DNA of 58,216 bases. Source: CAZCZZ01 sp964503335 (GTDB taxonomy: Bacteria; Verrucomicrobiota; Kiritimatiellia; CAIVKH01). The DNA lies in the NCBI GenBank assembly GCA_964503335.1, contig CAZCZZ010000021.1, forward strand, positions 1-58,216, read 5' to 3'. The notes below the pieces were generated by a model, which did not search any database, was not told where the DNA came from, and saw nothing but the letters and a program-made list of their open reading frames with translations. Both the position numbers and the translations under genes were made by a program. Below are positions 17,662-25,568 of the stretch, one piece after another. How positions within the stretch are numbered: the stretch's first letter is position 1; every line of letters starts with the position of its first letter.

Positions 17662-18413
17662 TCATCCTGAAGACGGAGGGTGAGATTGAACGCATGCGTG
17701 TCAGCGGCCGCATCGCTGCCGAGGTGCTTGCCGGCTTGGCGAGCAGCATCTCTCCAGGACACACAACGGCCGACGTAGATCTGCTTGCTCAGGAGCTTAT
17801 CGCGAAGAAGGGCGCACGTAGCGCCTTCTTCGGCTACAGGGGCTATCCTGGACATATCTGCATCTCGGTCAATGATGAGGTTGTTCACGGCATACCCGGT
17901 TCCCGGCGAATCCAAGTCGGCGATATCGTAAGCCTTGATGTTGGAGTAATTTACGACGGATATGTTGGTGATAATGCGACAACGGTAATGGTCGGGGTCA
18001 CGGATCCAGATGTCGTACGACTTGTAAACACCACGGAGAAGGCTCTTTACGCTGGAATTGCCAAGGCTGTGTCGGGTGGTCGACTATCAGATGTGTCCCA
18101 TGCCATTGAGAGCATGGCGACGCAATGCGGTTTCTCTGTAGTGCGAGAGTTCGTGGGGCACGGTGTTGGCCGTAGCATGCATGAAGAGCCGCAGATTCCA
18201 AATTACGGTCCGCCTGGCAAGGGTCCCAAGCTGAAGGATGGCATGACGCTGGCTATCGAACCCATGGTCAATCTGGGCGTGCCGGATGTTGAGGTTATGG
18301 AGGATGGTTGGACTGTCCTTACGCGCGACCGGAAGCCTTCCGCACACTTCGAGCACACGGTGGCCATTTGGAATGGTAAGGCCGAGATCCTGACATGCGT
18401 GAAAAAGAGCTGA
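17658..18413 (+). CDS. map: Methionine aminopeptidase, type I
   Basis: This metalloenzyme removes the initiator methionine from nascent proteins. The 251-residue product has the five metal ligands expected for type I MetAP: the Asp in SLDVGVIYDGYVGDNA (two ligands), the His in EFVGHGVGRSMHEEP, the Glu in LAIEPMVNLG, and the last Glu in HFEHTVAIW. There is no N-terminal zinc extension. It overlaps adk by 4 bases and infA by 19. Confidence 0.97.
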   Translation: MIILKTEGEIERMRVSGRIAAEVLAGLASSISPGHTTADVDLLAQELIAKKGARSAFFGYRGYPGHICISVNDEVVHGIPGSRRIQVGDIVSLDVGVIYDGYVGDNATTVMVGVTDPDVVRLVNTTEKALYAGIAKAVSGGRLSDVSHAIESMATQCGFSVVREFVGHGVGRSMHEEPQIPNYGPPGKGPKLKDGMTLAIEPMVNLGVPDVEVMEDGWTVLTRDRKPSAHFEHTVAIWNGKAEILTCVKKS

Positions 18414-18604
18414 TTCTTCTAGACGTCAAAGTGAGCACTGTGCTACATAATCGCGCTTTTCGTGCGGAACTGGCCAACGGCCACGAAATCGTTGTATTTG
18501 CTCGGCCAGAAGCAGAGGAGCGGGTCTCCCAGGTGCATGCAGGCGATCGCCTAAGCGTTCGCATGTCTCCATTTGATATGTCCCGTGGTGAAATCGTCTT
18601 TTGA
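18395..18604 (+). CDS. infA: Translation initiation factor IF-1
   Basis: IF-1 is a one-domain OB-fold factor that blocks the ribosomal A site during initiation. The 69-residue product shows the family pattern: VSTVLHNRAFRAELANGHEI, then VHAGDRLSVRMSPFDMSRGEI. The N-terminus is divergent (MREKELILL instead of MAKED) and the usual TYR-rich end is cut to VF, so it is a little unusual. It begins inside map and precedes rpmJ, the standard map-infA-rpmJ order. Confidence 0.9.
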   Translation: MREKELILLDVKVSTVLHNRAFRAELANGHEIVVFARPEAEERVSQVHAGDRLSVRMSPFDMSRGEIVF

Positions 18605-18616
18605 GGTTATGGAACT

Positions 18617-18730
18617 ATGAAAGTTCGTACATCAGTGAAGAGAATTTGTGAGCGCTGCAAAGTGATCCGGCGCAAAGGTACGGTTCGTGTCATCTGCACG
18701 AATCCTCGCCATAAGCAGCGTCAGGGTTAA
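18617..18730 (+). CDS. rpmJ: 50S ribosomal protein L36
   Basis: This 37-residue zinc ribbon protein of the large subunit begins MKVRTSVKRICERCKVIRRK and ends NPRHKQRQG. The zinc ligands C11, C14, C27 and H32 are all present. It lies 12 bases after infA and 15 before rpsM, its usual place. Confidence 0.97.
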   Translation: MKVRTSVKRICERCKVIRRKGTVRVICTNPRHKQRQG

Positions 18731-18745
18731 GTTGAAGGAGATACA

Positions 18746-19141
18746 ATGCCCCGCGTTTTCGGTGTAGATATTCCCGGCAAGAAGCGAGTCGAGTACTCGC
18801 TGCGATATATTTGCGGCATCGGCCCGGCCCGTGCGCGCCTCATCACAGAGAAGGCCAAGATTCCTCCGCTCAAGAAGGCGGATGAATTGACGGACGAGGA
18901 GATTTCGAAGATCACCGCGCTGCTCGGTGAGTACCGTATCGAAGGCGATCTTCGCCGCGAAGTCTCCGGCAATATCCGACGTTTGATCGCCATCAACAGC
19001 TATCGTGGTTCACGCCATCGCAAGGGACTTCCCGTGCGCGGTCAGAGAACGTCCACTAATGCAAGAACACGCAAGGGACCGCGTAAAACCGTCGGCGCCA
19101 TGCGAGGCAAGGAAGCGCGCGCCGCGGCAAAGGCGACGTAA
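18746..19141 (+). CDS. rpsM: 30S ribosomal protein S13
   Basis: S13 forms intersubunit bridges and contacts P-site tRNA. The 131-residue product begins MPRVFGVDIPGKKRVEYSLR, has the helix-hairpin-helix region GIGPARARLITEKA, and ends in the basic tail RGQRTSTNARTRKGPRK plus about 15 extra residues. GAAGGAGA before the ATG is a clear ribosome site. Confidence 0.98.
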   Translation: MPRVFGVDIPGKKRVEYSLRYICGIGPARARLITEKAKIPPLKKADELTDEEISKITALLGEYRIEGDLRREVSGNIRRLIAINSYRGSRHRKGLPVRGQRTSTNARTRKGPRKTVGAMRGKEARAAAKAT

Positions 19142-19167
19142 TCCGAATTCTGAGGAGTTGAGAAGTC

Positions 19168-19659
19168 ATGGCTGAAGAGAAGTCAAAAGACGCAAAGAAG
19201 AAGGAAGACGTGGCGGCAAAGGCTAGCCCCGCGGTTGACGCAACCGTGCCTTCCGATACGTTGAACACCGAAGCAACGCCCGTTAAGAAGGTGAAGATCA
19301 AGGGGAGCAAACACATCCCGTTCGGCATCGTTCACATTCGCGCGACGTTCAACAACACGATGGTCTCGATTACGGATATGAAGGGTGCCGTGATTGCTTG
19401 GAGCACGGCCGGTCGTGGCGGTTTCAAGGGGTCCCGCAAGAGCACGGCATTCGCGGCCACGATGGCAGCGCAGGATGCGGCTCGTCAGGCTGTCGGTCAT
19501 GGCCTGCAGGAAGTCGAAGTCCGGGTTCAGGGACCCGGCACAGGGCGCGAGTCGGCTATTCGCGCTCTTCAGTCTGCCGGCCTCAACATCTCGGCGATCA
19601 AGGATGTGACGCCGATTCCACATAATGGTTGCCGCGCCCCGAAGCGCCGCCGCGTTTGA
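19168..19659 (+). CDS. rpsK: 30S ribosomal protein S11 with N-terminal extension
   Basis: S11 lies on the platform and helps shape the mRNA path. The conserved core runs from about residue 45 (SKHIPFGIVHIRATFNNTMV) to the end (PIPHNGCRAPKRRRV). The 163-residue product is about 34 residues longer than usual because of a charged Lys/Glu/Ala N-terminal extension. GAGGAG sits properly before the ATG at 19168 and no good later start is seen, so the extension looks real. rpsD follows 25 bases later. Confidence 0.96.
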   Translation: MAEEKSKDAKKKEDVAAKASPAVDATVPSDTLNTEATPVKKVKIKGSKHIPFGIVHIRATFNNTMVSITDMKGAVIAWSTAGRGGFKGSRKSTAFAATMAAQDAARQAVGHGLQEVEVRVQGPGTGRESAIRALQSAGLNISAIKDVTPIPHNGCRAPKRRRV

Positions 19660-19684
19660 TCCGTAGAATCAAGGAGTCTTTGGA

Positions 19685-20311
19685 ATGAGTCGTCATACTG
19701 GTCCAGTCTGCAAACTTTGCCGCCGCGAAGGAATGAAGCTATTCCTGAAAGGCGATCGCTGCTACATGTCCAAGTGCGCTGTGGATGCGGGTCGTCCTGC
19801 CCCTGGTGTGCATGGCCAGCGCCGCACCAAGCTCTCCGATTACGGGACACAGCTTCGCGAGAAGCAGAAACTTCGTCGCATCTACGGTGTGCAGGAAGCC
19901 CAGTTCCGCGGGATGTTCCAGCGTGCATTGAGCGCGCGTGGCATTACGGGTGAGAAGCTCCTCCAGATGCTCGAGATGCGGTTGGACAACCTGGTCTATC
20001 GCTTCGGCTTTGCTCCGTCCCGCCGCGCAGCCCGTCAGTTCGTGACACACGGCCATATCGAAGTCAATGGTCGCAAGGCGTCGATTTGCTCAATGATTCT
20101 TAAGGAAGGCGATGTGGTCTCGGTGCGCAATCGTGACAACAGCCGCGCCTATACCACACAGTATATCGAGACCGCCGAAAGTCGCGGTATTTCACCTTGG
20201 CTTTCCTTGGACAAGGCTCAGTTCAAGGGTACGGTCGTCAAGATTCCGACGCGGGACGAACTCGCCCCGATCGTCAAGGAACAGTTGATCGTTGAGTTGT
20301 ACTCGAAGTAA
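19685..20311 (+). CDS. rpsD: 30S ribosomal protein S4, zinc-binding form
   Basis: S4 nucleates small-subunit assembly and in E. coli represses the alpha operon. The 208-residue product has an N-terminal zinc knuckle (VCKLCRREG, then DRCYMSKC) and the S4 RNA-binding domain RLDNLVYRFGFAPSRRAARQ followed by FVTHGHIEVNG. Length and layout are normal. A stem-loop lies in the 60-base gap between it and rpoA. Confidence 0.98.
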   Translation: MSRHTGPVCKLCRREGMKLFLKGDRCYMSKCAVDAGRPAPGVHGQRRTKLSDYGTQLREKQKLRRIYGVQEAQFRGMFQRALSARGITGEKLLQMLEMRLDNLVYRFGFAPSRRAARQFVTHGHIEVNGRKASICSMILKEGDVVSVRNRDNSRAYTTQYIETAESRGISPWLSLDKAQFKGTVVKIPTRDELAPIVKEQLIVELYSK

Positions 20312-20337
20312 GCAGGGCCTCAGCAAAAACACCATAC

Positions 20338-20358
20338 GGGCCGGTTAACTGCCGGCTC
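20338..20358 (+). promoter_or_regulatory. Stem-loop in the rpoA leader
   Basis: GGGCCGG pairs with CCGGCTC (one G-T pair) around a 7-base loop. It ends 13 bases before the rpoA ATG and abuts the GGGAGAA ribosome site. It could adjust rpoA translation or serve as an RNA target of S4, but this is inference. There is no T-run, so it is not a classic terminator. Confidence 0.35.
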
Positions 20359-20371
20359 TGGGAGAATAGAC

Positions 20372-21382
20372 ATGCCACGTAGAATAGGTCGTTTCGAAAT
20401 GCCGAAGCGTATCGTCAAGGACGATGCGTCGGCGAACCCCCAGTACGCGAAGTTCGTCGCGGAGCCCTTTGAAGCCGGCTATGGCCGGACCATCGGCAAT
20501 TCCCTTCGCCGCGTTCTCCTGTCTTCCCTTGAAGGCGCTGCGATCTCGTCCATCCGCATTGATGGCGCGATGCATGAGTTCTGCGCTCTTCCCGGCGTCG
20601 TCGAAGACGTGACGGACATCATCCTGAACTTGAAGAAGGTTCTCCTGAAGATGTACAGCCGCGACACTCGTAAGCTGCGTATCAAGGTTGAGGGACCCGG
20701 CGAAGTCACGGCGAAGGACATCCAGACGGATGGTACAATCGAGATCATCAATCCAGACCAGCACATCTGCACATTGGACAAGGACGGGAAGCTCGAGGCT
20801 GAACTCGAATGCCGCATCGGTCGTGGCTATTGCCCTGCCGAGTGGAACAAGAAGGACGACCAGGAAATCGGTGTCATTCCGATTGACTGCCTTTTCTCCC
20901 CTGTTCGCCGCGTTTCGTATGCCGTGGACAGCACACGCGTTGGACGCCGGACGGATTATGATCGCTTGAGCCTCGAAGTCTGGACGGACGGACGCGTGAC
21001 ACCGGACGATGCGCTGACGATGTCGGCTGCAATTCTCCGCCACCACCTCGATGTGTTCGTAAGCTACGACAAGGATTTGATCGAGTTCGAGGAGAGCGAG
21101 AAGCAGGTTGATGCCGATCGTGAGGATCTTCGCAAGAAGCTCAGCATGAGCGTCAATGAGATCGAGCTCAGCGTACGTGCGGCGAACTGCCTGAACAACG
21201 CGAACATCACAACGGTGGGCGAGCTTGCCCAGAAGAGCGAAGCCGAGATGTTGAAGTACCGCAACTTCGGCAAGAAGTCGCTCAACGAGATCAAGCAGAA
21301 GCTTCAGGAACTGAACCTGTCACTGGGCATGACGTTCGAAGGCGACTTGCTTAAGGCGTCAGCAGAGACGACCGCGAAGTAA
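20372..21382 (+). CDS. rpoA: DNA-directed RNA polymerase subunit alpha
   Basis: Alpha dimerises to start polymerase assembly and its C-terminal domain binds UP elements and activators. The 336-residue product has the N-terminal dimer signature EPFEAGYGRTIGNSLRRVLL, the insert domain, then the C-terminal domain ELSVRAANCLNNANITTVGE and FGKKSLNEIKQKL. The ATG at 20372 follows GGGAGAATAGAC. It lies between rpsD and rplQ, as in most bacteria. Confidence 0.98.
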   Translation: MPRRIGRFEMPKRIVKDDASANPQYAKFVAEPFEAGYGRTIGNSLRRVLLSSLEGAAISSIRIDGAMHEFCALPGVVEDVTDIILNLKKVLLKMYSRDTRKLRIKVEGPGEVTAKDIQTDGTIEIINPDQHICTLDKDGKLEAELECRIGRGYCPAEWNKKDDQEIGVIPIDCLFSPVRRVSYAVDSTRVGRRTDYDRLSLEVWTDGRVTPDDALTMSAAILRHHLDVFVSYDKDLIEFEESEKQVDADREDLRKKLSMSVNEIELSVRAANCLNNANITTVGELAQKSEAEMLKYRNFGKKSLNEIKQKLQELNLSLGMTFEGDLLKASAETTAK

Positions 21383-21410
21383 TTCGCCAGGTCGCAAGAG
21401 AGGATTTGTC

Positions 21411-21911
21411 ATGCGTCATCGTAAGAAAACGATCAAACTGGGCCGCACATCTGCACACCGCGATGCGCTGCTTTCCAGCCTTGTCTGTAACCTGATTGAT
21501 GCGAAGCGTATCGTCACGACGGTTAAGAAGGCGAAGGCCGCGCGCAGCGTGGCCGAGAAGATGGTCACATTGGGCAAGAAGGGTGACTTGGCAGCACGTC
21601 GTCGCGCCATTTCCATTCTCCGCCAGCCTGAGCGCGTAGCGACATTGTTCACGGCCGTTGCGCCCGCATTCAAGGATCGCCAAGGCGGATATACGCGCAT
21701 CATGCGCTTGGGCCGCCGTTCGAGCGACAGTTCGGAGATGGCCATTCTGGAGTGGGTGAACTTCGTCCCGCAGCCTCCGAAGAAGAAGGAAACGGGCGAG
21801 AAGAAGTCCACAGAGAAGGCAGCCGACACCGTGGAGGCGGCTGAGGCGGCGCCCGCCAAGAAGGCGCCGAAGACCCGGAAGAAGAAGGAAACCGCAGAAG
21901 CGGCCACCTGA
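21411..21911 (+). CDS. rplQ: 50S ribosomal protein L17 with Lys/Ala tail
   Basis: L17 lies near the tunnel exit. The first 125 residues match the family (MRHRKKTIKLGRTSAHRDAL, then LFTAVAPAFKDRQGGYTRIM). About 40 low-complexity Lys/Glu/Ala residues follow, giving 166 in all. Such tails are common in PVC-like genomes, but their role is unknown. It is the last gene of the ribosomal run and is followed by a terminator hairpin. Confidence 0.97.
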   Translation: MRHRKKTIKLGRTSAHRDALLSSLVCNLIDAKRIVTTVKKAKAARSVAEKMVTLGKKGDLAARRRAISILRQPERVATLFTAVAPAFKDRQGGYTRIMRLGRRSSDSSEMAILEWVNFVPQPPKKKETGEKKSTEKAADTVEAAEAAPAKKAPKTRKKKETAEAAT

Positions 21912-21940
21912 TTACTTCTTAATCGAGTTGAGAATTGAAG

Positions 21941-21970
21941 CAAGGCGTCCTGTGAAAGCAGGACGCCTTG
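21941..21970 (+). terminator. Terminator hairpin ending the ribosomal run
   Basis: A perfect 12-bp inverted repeat (CAAGGCGTCCTG / CAGGACGCCTTG) with loop TGAAAG is followed by TTGCTTT. It begins 30 bases after the rplQ stop. The T-rich tail is short, but the stem is strong and the position is right for the end of the alpha operon. Confidence 0.8.
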
Positions 21971-22007
21971 TTGCTTTGGAACGATCCCATTCGCTGGGCG
22001 TTTTCGG

Positions 22008-22036
22008 TTGGAGCTGAATGCCGGATGGTGCATAAA
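22008..22036 (+). promoter_or_regulatory. Possible promoter for the oppD-type gene
   Basis: TTGGAG (22008-22013), a 17-base spacer and CATAAA (22031-22036) lie after the terminator and 11 bases before the ATG at 22048. If used, the leader would be only a few bases long. This is a consensus match by eye. Confidence 0.4.
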
Positions 22037-22047
22037 GCGGGCACCTT

Positions 22048-23016
22048 ATGGAAACCGCAACGCAACCCATACTGGAGGTTCGCGACCTCGCAGTAGAATT
22101 CGGTTCCGCGCAAGGTCGGTTGCGCGCCGTGGATGGCGTCAGTTTCTCGATCGGCGAACGGGAGACCGTTGCACTCGTCGGCGAGAGTGGATGCGGGAAA
22201 AGTGTGACTGCGCTTTCGTTGGCTCGACTGCTTCCTCCATCGTCTGTCCGCTATCCGCACGGTACTATTACCCTTCTTGGGCAGGACGTTCTGAAGCATG
22301 ACGAGACTGCCATGCGCACCTTGAGGGGCAGGGACATCGGATACATCTTTCAGGACCCCGGTTCATCGCTCAACCCTGTCATGCAGGTTGGTGAACAGAT
22401 TCTCGAAGCATTACAACTTCACGCTCCCGACCGGGCCAAGGAGTCCGAAGTTGTAGACCTCCTGGACATGGTTGGCATAACCCGTGTGCAACGCGTGATG
22501 TTGGGCTACCCGTTTCAACTCAGTGGAGGCATGCAACAGCGTGTGGCAATTGCGATGGCCATCGCTTCCAGACCGCGACTTCTGGTCGCGGATGAACCCA
22601 CGACAGCGCTGGATGTGACCGTCCAGGATCAGGTCATCAAGCTCTTGATCTCGCTGCAGAATCGCCTGGGCATGTCGATTCTCCTGATCACGCACAACCT
22701 CGGCCTCGTGGCCGGGATCGCACAACGAGTTTGCGTCATGTACGCAGGACATATCGTGGAGGAGGGACCCACCCAAGACATTCTGCTTAGCCCGAGGCAT
22801 CCATACACGAGAGCGCTCGTGGATGCGGTTCCCCGGATGGACGGTAGAAGGGCCACACTAAAGGGGATCGACGGATTTGTCCCCACGCTTGCGGATATGC
22901 CAGCGGGCTGCCGCTTCCATCCGCGCTGCCCTCGAGCGGGGAGCATTTGCGCGAGTCAGGATCCGGGCTTGACGACAGATGGCGCGCGACGCGTCGCATG
23001 TCATTTTCCGTTATGA
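22048..23016 (+). CDS. Oligopeptide-type ABC transporter ATP-binding protein (OppD/DppD-like)
   Basis: This cytoplasmic ATPase powers a peptide or nickel-type importer. The 322-residue product has Walker A GESGCGKS, the signature LSGGMQQRVAIAMAIASRPR, and Walker B LLVADEPTTALD. The C-terminal oligopeptide/dipeptide domain has CRFHPRCP, whose cysteines can hold an Fe-S cluster in relatives. It overlaps the next ATPase by 4 bases (ATGA). No permease or binding protein is encoded nearby, so the membrane partners must lie elsewhere. Substrate is unknown. Confidence 0.92.
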   Translation: METATQPILEVRDLAVEFGSAQGRLRAVDGVSFSIGERETVALVGESGCGKSVTALSLARLLPPSSVRYPHGTITLLGQDVLKHDETAMRTLRGRDIGYIFQDPGSSLNPVMQVGEQILEALQLHAPDRAKESEVVDLLDMVGITRVQRVMLGYPFQLSGGMQQRVAIAMAIASRPRLLVADEPTTALDVTVQDQVIKLLISLQNRLGMSILLITHNLGLVAGIAQRVCVMYAGHIVEEGPTQDILLSPRHPYTRALVDAVPRMDGRRATLKGIDGFVPTLADMPAGCRFHPRCPRAGSICASQDPGLTTDGARRVACHFPL

Positions 23017-24014
23017 CAGCCGACACGAAACCGCTTCTAGAAGTCGACCACCTCGTTGTCGAATATGGCCGGGGCAAGGCCAGGCTGCGCGCTGTCGATG
23101 ATGTATCGATCATTGTCCGCAAGGGTCAGGCCGTCGGACTCGTTGGGGAAAGCGGCTGCGGCAAGAGTTCGCTGGGACGTGCGGCCCTTCAGCTTGAAAA
23201 TGTCTATTCAGGGTCCATAGCTTTTGATGGTGAACGAGTAGACAGTATGTCGGGTCAGCGGCTGCAACGGTTCCGCGGGCGAGCACAAATGGTCTTTCAG
23301 GATCCCGTGGGTTCCCTCAATCCTCGTCTTTCGGTTGGCCAGGTCCTGCACGAAGTCTTGTCTGTCCACGACGCCGCGACGCGCGAGAAACGGGAATCCC
23401 GCATCGCGGAACTTATGACGAGAGTAGGGCTGGACCCGCAACTGACCTCTCGTTTTCCGCATGAGCTCAGTGGAGGACAGAGGCAACGCGTTGGGATTGC
23501 GCGAGCTCTTGCGGTTGGTCCGGAGTTGCTGATTTGTGATGAGCCAGTGTCCGCATTGGATGTCTCGGTTCAGGTTCAGATTCTCAACCTTCTCCGCACG
23601 CTCAGATGTGAATTGGGGCTGTCCTATCTGTTCATCGCCCACGATCTCGCGGTGGTTCGGTATCTTTGCGAGACGGTCTATGTTATGTACCGCGGACGAA
23701 TTGTTGAGTCAGGTGATGCGGAAACGGTCTTCAGCCGCCCCATGCATCCATATACACGACTTCTCGTCCACAGCGTTCCTGACATCGAGAGAGGACTACA
23801 GAATCGGGGCCAGGACGTCGAGGACGTGATGAAGGATGATGTCGTTCAGAATCCAGCCCAGGGGTGTGATTTCCGGACCCGGTGTCCGCTTTCTCGTGAC
23901 CGTTGTCACGCGGAGATTCCGCTGTTGCGTCCGGTTGCTTCTGAGCGTATGAGTGCGTGCCATTTTGCGGAAGAAGTTCCGCGTGGCCTCGACAGGTCTC
24001 GCACGAGCACGTGA
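23013..24014 (+). CDS. Oligopeptide-type ABC transporter ATP-binding protein (OppF/DppF-like)
   Basis: This is the second ATPase of the pair. The 333-residue product has Walker A GESGCGKSS, the signature LSGGQRQRVGIARALAV, Walker B LLICDEPVSALD, and a C-terminal DFRTRCPLSRDRC region. The frame opens 66 bases upstream, but ATG 23013 overlaps the oppD-type stop and begins right before the first beta strand (MTADTKPLLEVDHLVV), so it is preferred. tgt starts 3 bases after its stop, hinting at shared transcription with tgt-yajC-secDF. Confidence 0.92.
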   Translation: MTADTKPLLEVDHLVVEYGRGKARLRAVDDVSIIVRKGQAVGLVGESGCGKSSLGRAALQLENVYSGSIAFDGERVDSMSGQRLQRFRGRAQMVFQDPVGSLNPRLSVGQVLHEVLSVHDAATREKRESRIAELMTRVGLDPQLTSRFPHELSGGQRQRVGIARALAVGPELLICDEPVSALDVSVQVQILNLLRTLRCELGLSYLFIAHDLAVVRYLCETVYVMYRGRIVESGDAETVFSRPMHPYTRLLVHSVPDIERGLQNRGQDVEDVMKDDVVQNPAQGCDFRTRCPLSRDRCHAEIPLLRPVASERMSACHFAEEVPRGLDRSRTST

Positions 24015-24016
24015 TC

Positions 24017-25144
24017 ATGAACGCACCGGGTACATTTGAAATCCTCGCCAGGGACACGTCATCGAAAGCAAGGCGAGGTCGTCTTTGGACGGCTCACGGT
24101 TCTGTTGAAACACCGGTCTTCATGCCGGTCGGTACCCAGGGAACGGTCAAGGCGATGTCACCCGCAGAGCTCTTTGATCTGGACTGCAAGATCCTGCTTG
24201 GAAATACGTATCACCTCAATGACCGACCCGGCCTGGAAGTCATCGAAACCTGTGGCGGGCTGCATCGATTCATGGGCTGGGACAGGGCGATCCTGACAGA
24301 CAGTGGCGGATTCCAAGTCTTCAGTCTCTCGAATCTAAGAAAGATCTCCGACGATGGCGTAGAATTCCGCTCGCACTCGGATGGATCGAAGCACTTCCTT
24401 GGACCCCGCGAAGCGATGAACATCCAAAGGATCTTGGGCTCCGATATTGCCATGGCATTCGATGAATGCGCGCCCTACCCATGCAGCCGGGATTCCGCTT
24501 GCCAAGCTGTAGAGCGGACCCTATCTTGGGCGGCTCTATGCGTTCGGCAGCCGCGATCCACGGGCCAGTTGGTCTTCGGGATCGTTCAGGGCAGCACGTT
24601 CCCGGACCTGCGGGAATCGTGTGCACGAGAGTTGGTCCGGATCGGGTTTGATGGGTATGCCATTGGTGGCGTTAGTGTTGGCGAACCCGACGAACTCATC
24701 CTCCCCGGTGTGGAGATGGGTATCGTGGCGTTGCCGGATGAGCGTCCGCGATACCTGATGGGTGTTGGCGGCTTTGGTCAGATGATCGAATCGATCGCAC
24801 GCGGCGTGGACATGTTTGACTGTGTCATGCCTACACGCGTGGCTCGAAACGGTACAGTCGTCTTGCGAGGCGGCCGGCGATTCTCCGTAAGGGCCGGCGC
24901 ATACAAGAAAGACCTGGGCCCCATCGAGGAAGGTTGCACGTGTTATGCCTGTGCAAACTTCACGCGGGCCTATGTGCGGCATCTTTTGAATGTAGATGAA
25001 ATTTTGGGCGCGAGGTTGCTGACGATTCACAATCTGCATCGCTATTTGGAATTCCTGCGGGAGATACGGGAGGCAATTGAAGCCGGAACTTTGGACGAGT
25101 TGCGCGCTTTCGTGGCGCGGGAAGAGAAGAGACCTGCGACGTGA
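24017..25144 (+). CDS. tgt: tRNA-guanine transglycosylase
   Basis: The enzyme swaps guanine-34 for preQ1 in tRNAs of GUN anticodons, a queuosine step. The 375-residue product has LTDSGGFQVFSL (first catalytic Asp), the FDECAPYP block, VFGIVQGS, GYAIGGVSVGEP, the second catalytic Asp region GVDMFDCVMPTRVARNGTV, and the zinc site CTCYAC with a later His. The start at 24017 is 3 bases after the oppF-type stop. A yajC-secDF pair follows, the classical tgt-yajC-secD-secF order. Confidence 0.97.
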   Translation: MNAPGTFEILARDTSSKARRGRLWTAHGSVETPVFMPVGTQGTVKAMSPAELFDLDCKILLGNTYHLNDRPGLEVIETCGGLHRFMGWDRAILTDSGGFQVFSLSNLRKISDDGVEFRSHSDGSKHFLGPREAMNIQRILGSDIAMAFDECAPYPCSRDSACQAVERTLSWAALCVRQPRSTGQLVFGIVQGSTFPDLRESCARELVRIGFDGYAIGGVSVGEPDELILPGVEMGIVALPDERPRYLMGVGGFGQMIESIARGVDMFDCVMPTRVARNGTVVLRGGRRFSVRAGAYKKDLGPIEEGCTCYACANFTRAYVRHLLNVDEILGARLLTIHNLHRYLEFLREIREAIEAGTLDELRAFVAREEKRPAT

Positions 25145-25176
25145 TGCGTCGGTGAGTATAAGGAGTTGAGTTTTCC

Positions 25177-25545
25177 ATGTTGAATTCGTTGCATCTTTTA
25201 GCCATGGCCCCGCCGCCTGCGCAAGGCGGTCAGCCGGCACAGTCGCCGATCTTCTTCTTCGTTTGGATCGGCATCATGATCGCGATCTTTTACGTCATGA
25301 TCATCCGTCCGCAACGTCGCCGCGAGAGCGAGCGGCAGGCCCTGATGCAGGCCATCAAGACGGGCGATCGCATTCTCTTCAGCGGCGGAATCATCGGCGT
25401 CGTCGCGAATGTGAAAGAAAAGACTCTTGTGGTGAAGGTGGGCGACAAGATGAAACTCGAGATCCTCCGGGCAGCAGTGTCCCAGGTTCTGGAGAAGGGT
25501 GAACTGCCTGCCGAAGTCGATCAGGAACTGAACACCACCAAGTAG
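25177..25545 (+). CDS. yajC: Preprotein translocase subunit YajC
   Basis: YajC is a small single-pass inner-membrane protein that associates with SecDF and YidC. The 122-residue product has one membrane helix (IFFFVWIGIMIAIFYVMII) followed at once by RPQRRRESERQ and GDRILFSGGIIGVV, which is the family pattern. TAAGGAG stands before the ATG. The Gly/Pro/Gln-rich stretch before the helix is ordinary. Confidence 0.97.
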   Translation: MLNSLHLLAMAPPPAQGGQPAQSPIFFFVWIGIMIAIFYVMIIRPQRRRESERQALMQAIKTGDRILFSGGIIGVVANVKEKTLVVKVGDKMKLEILRAAVSQVLEKGELPAEVDQELNTTK

Positions 25546-25568
25546 CGCAATCGCGCGAGGACCTCCGC

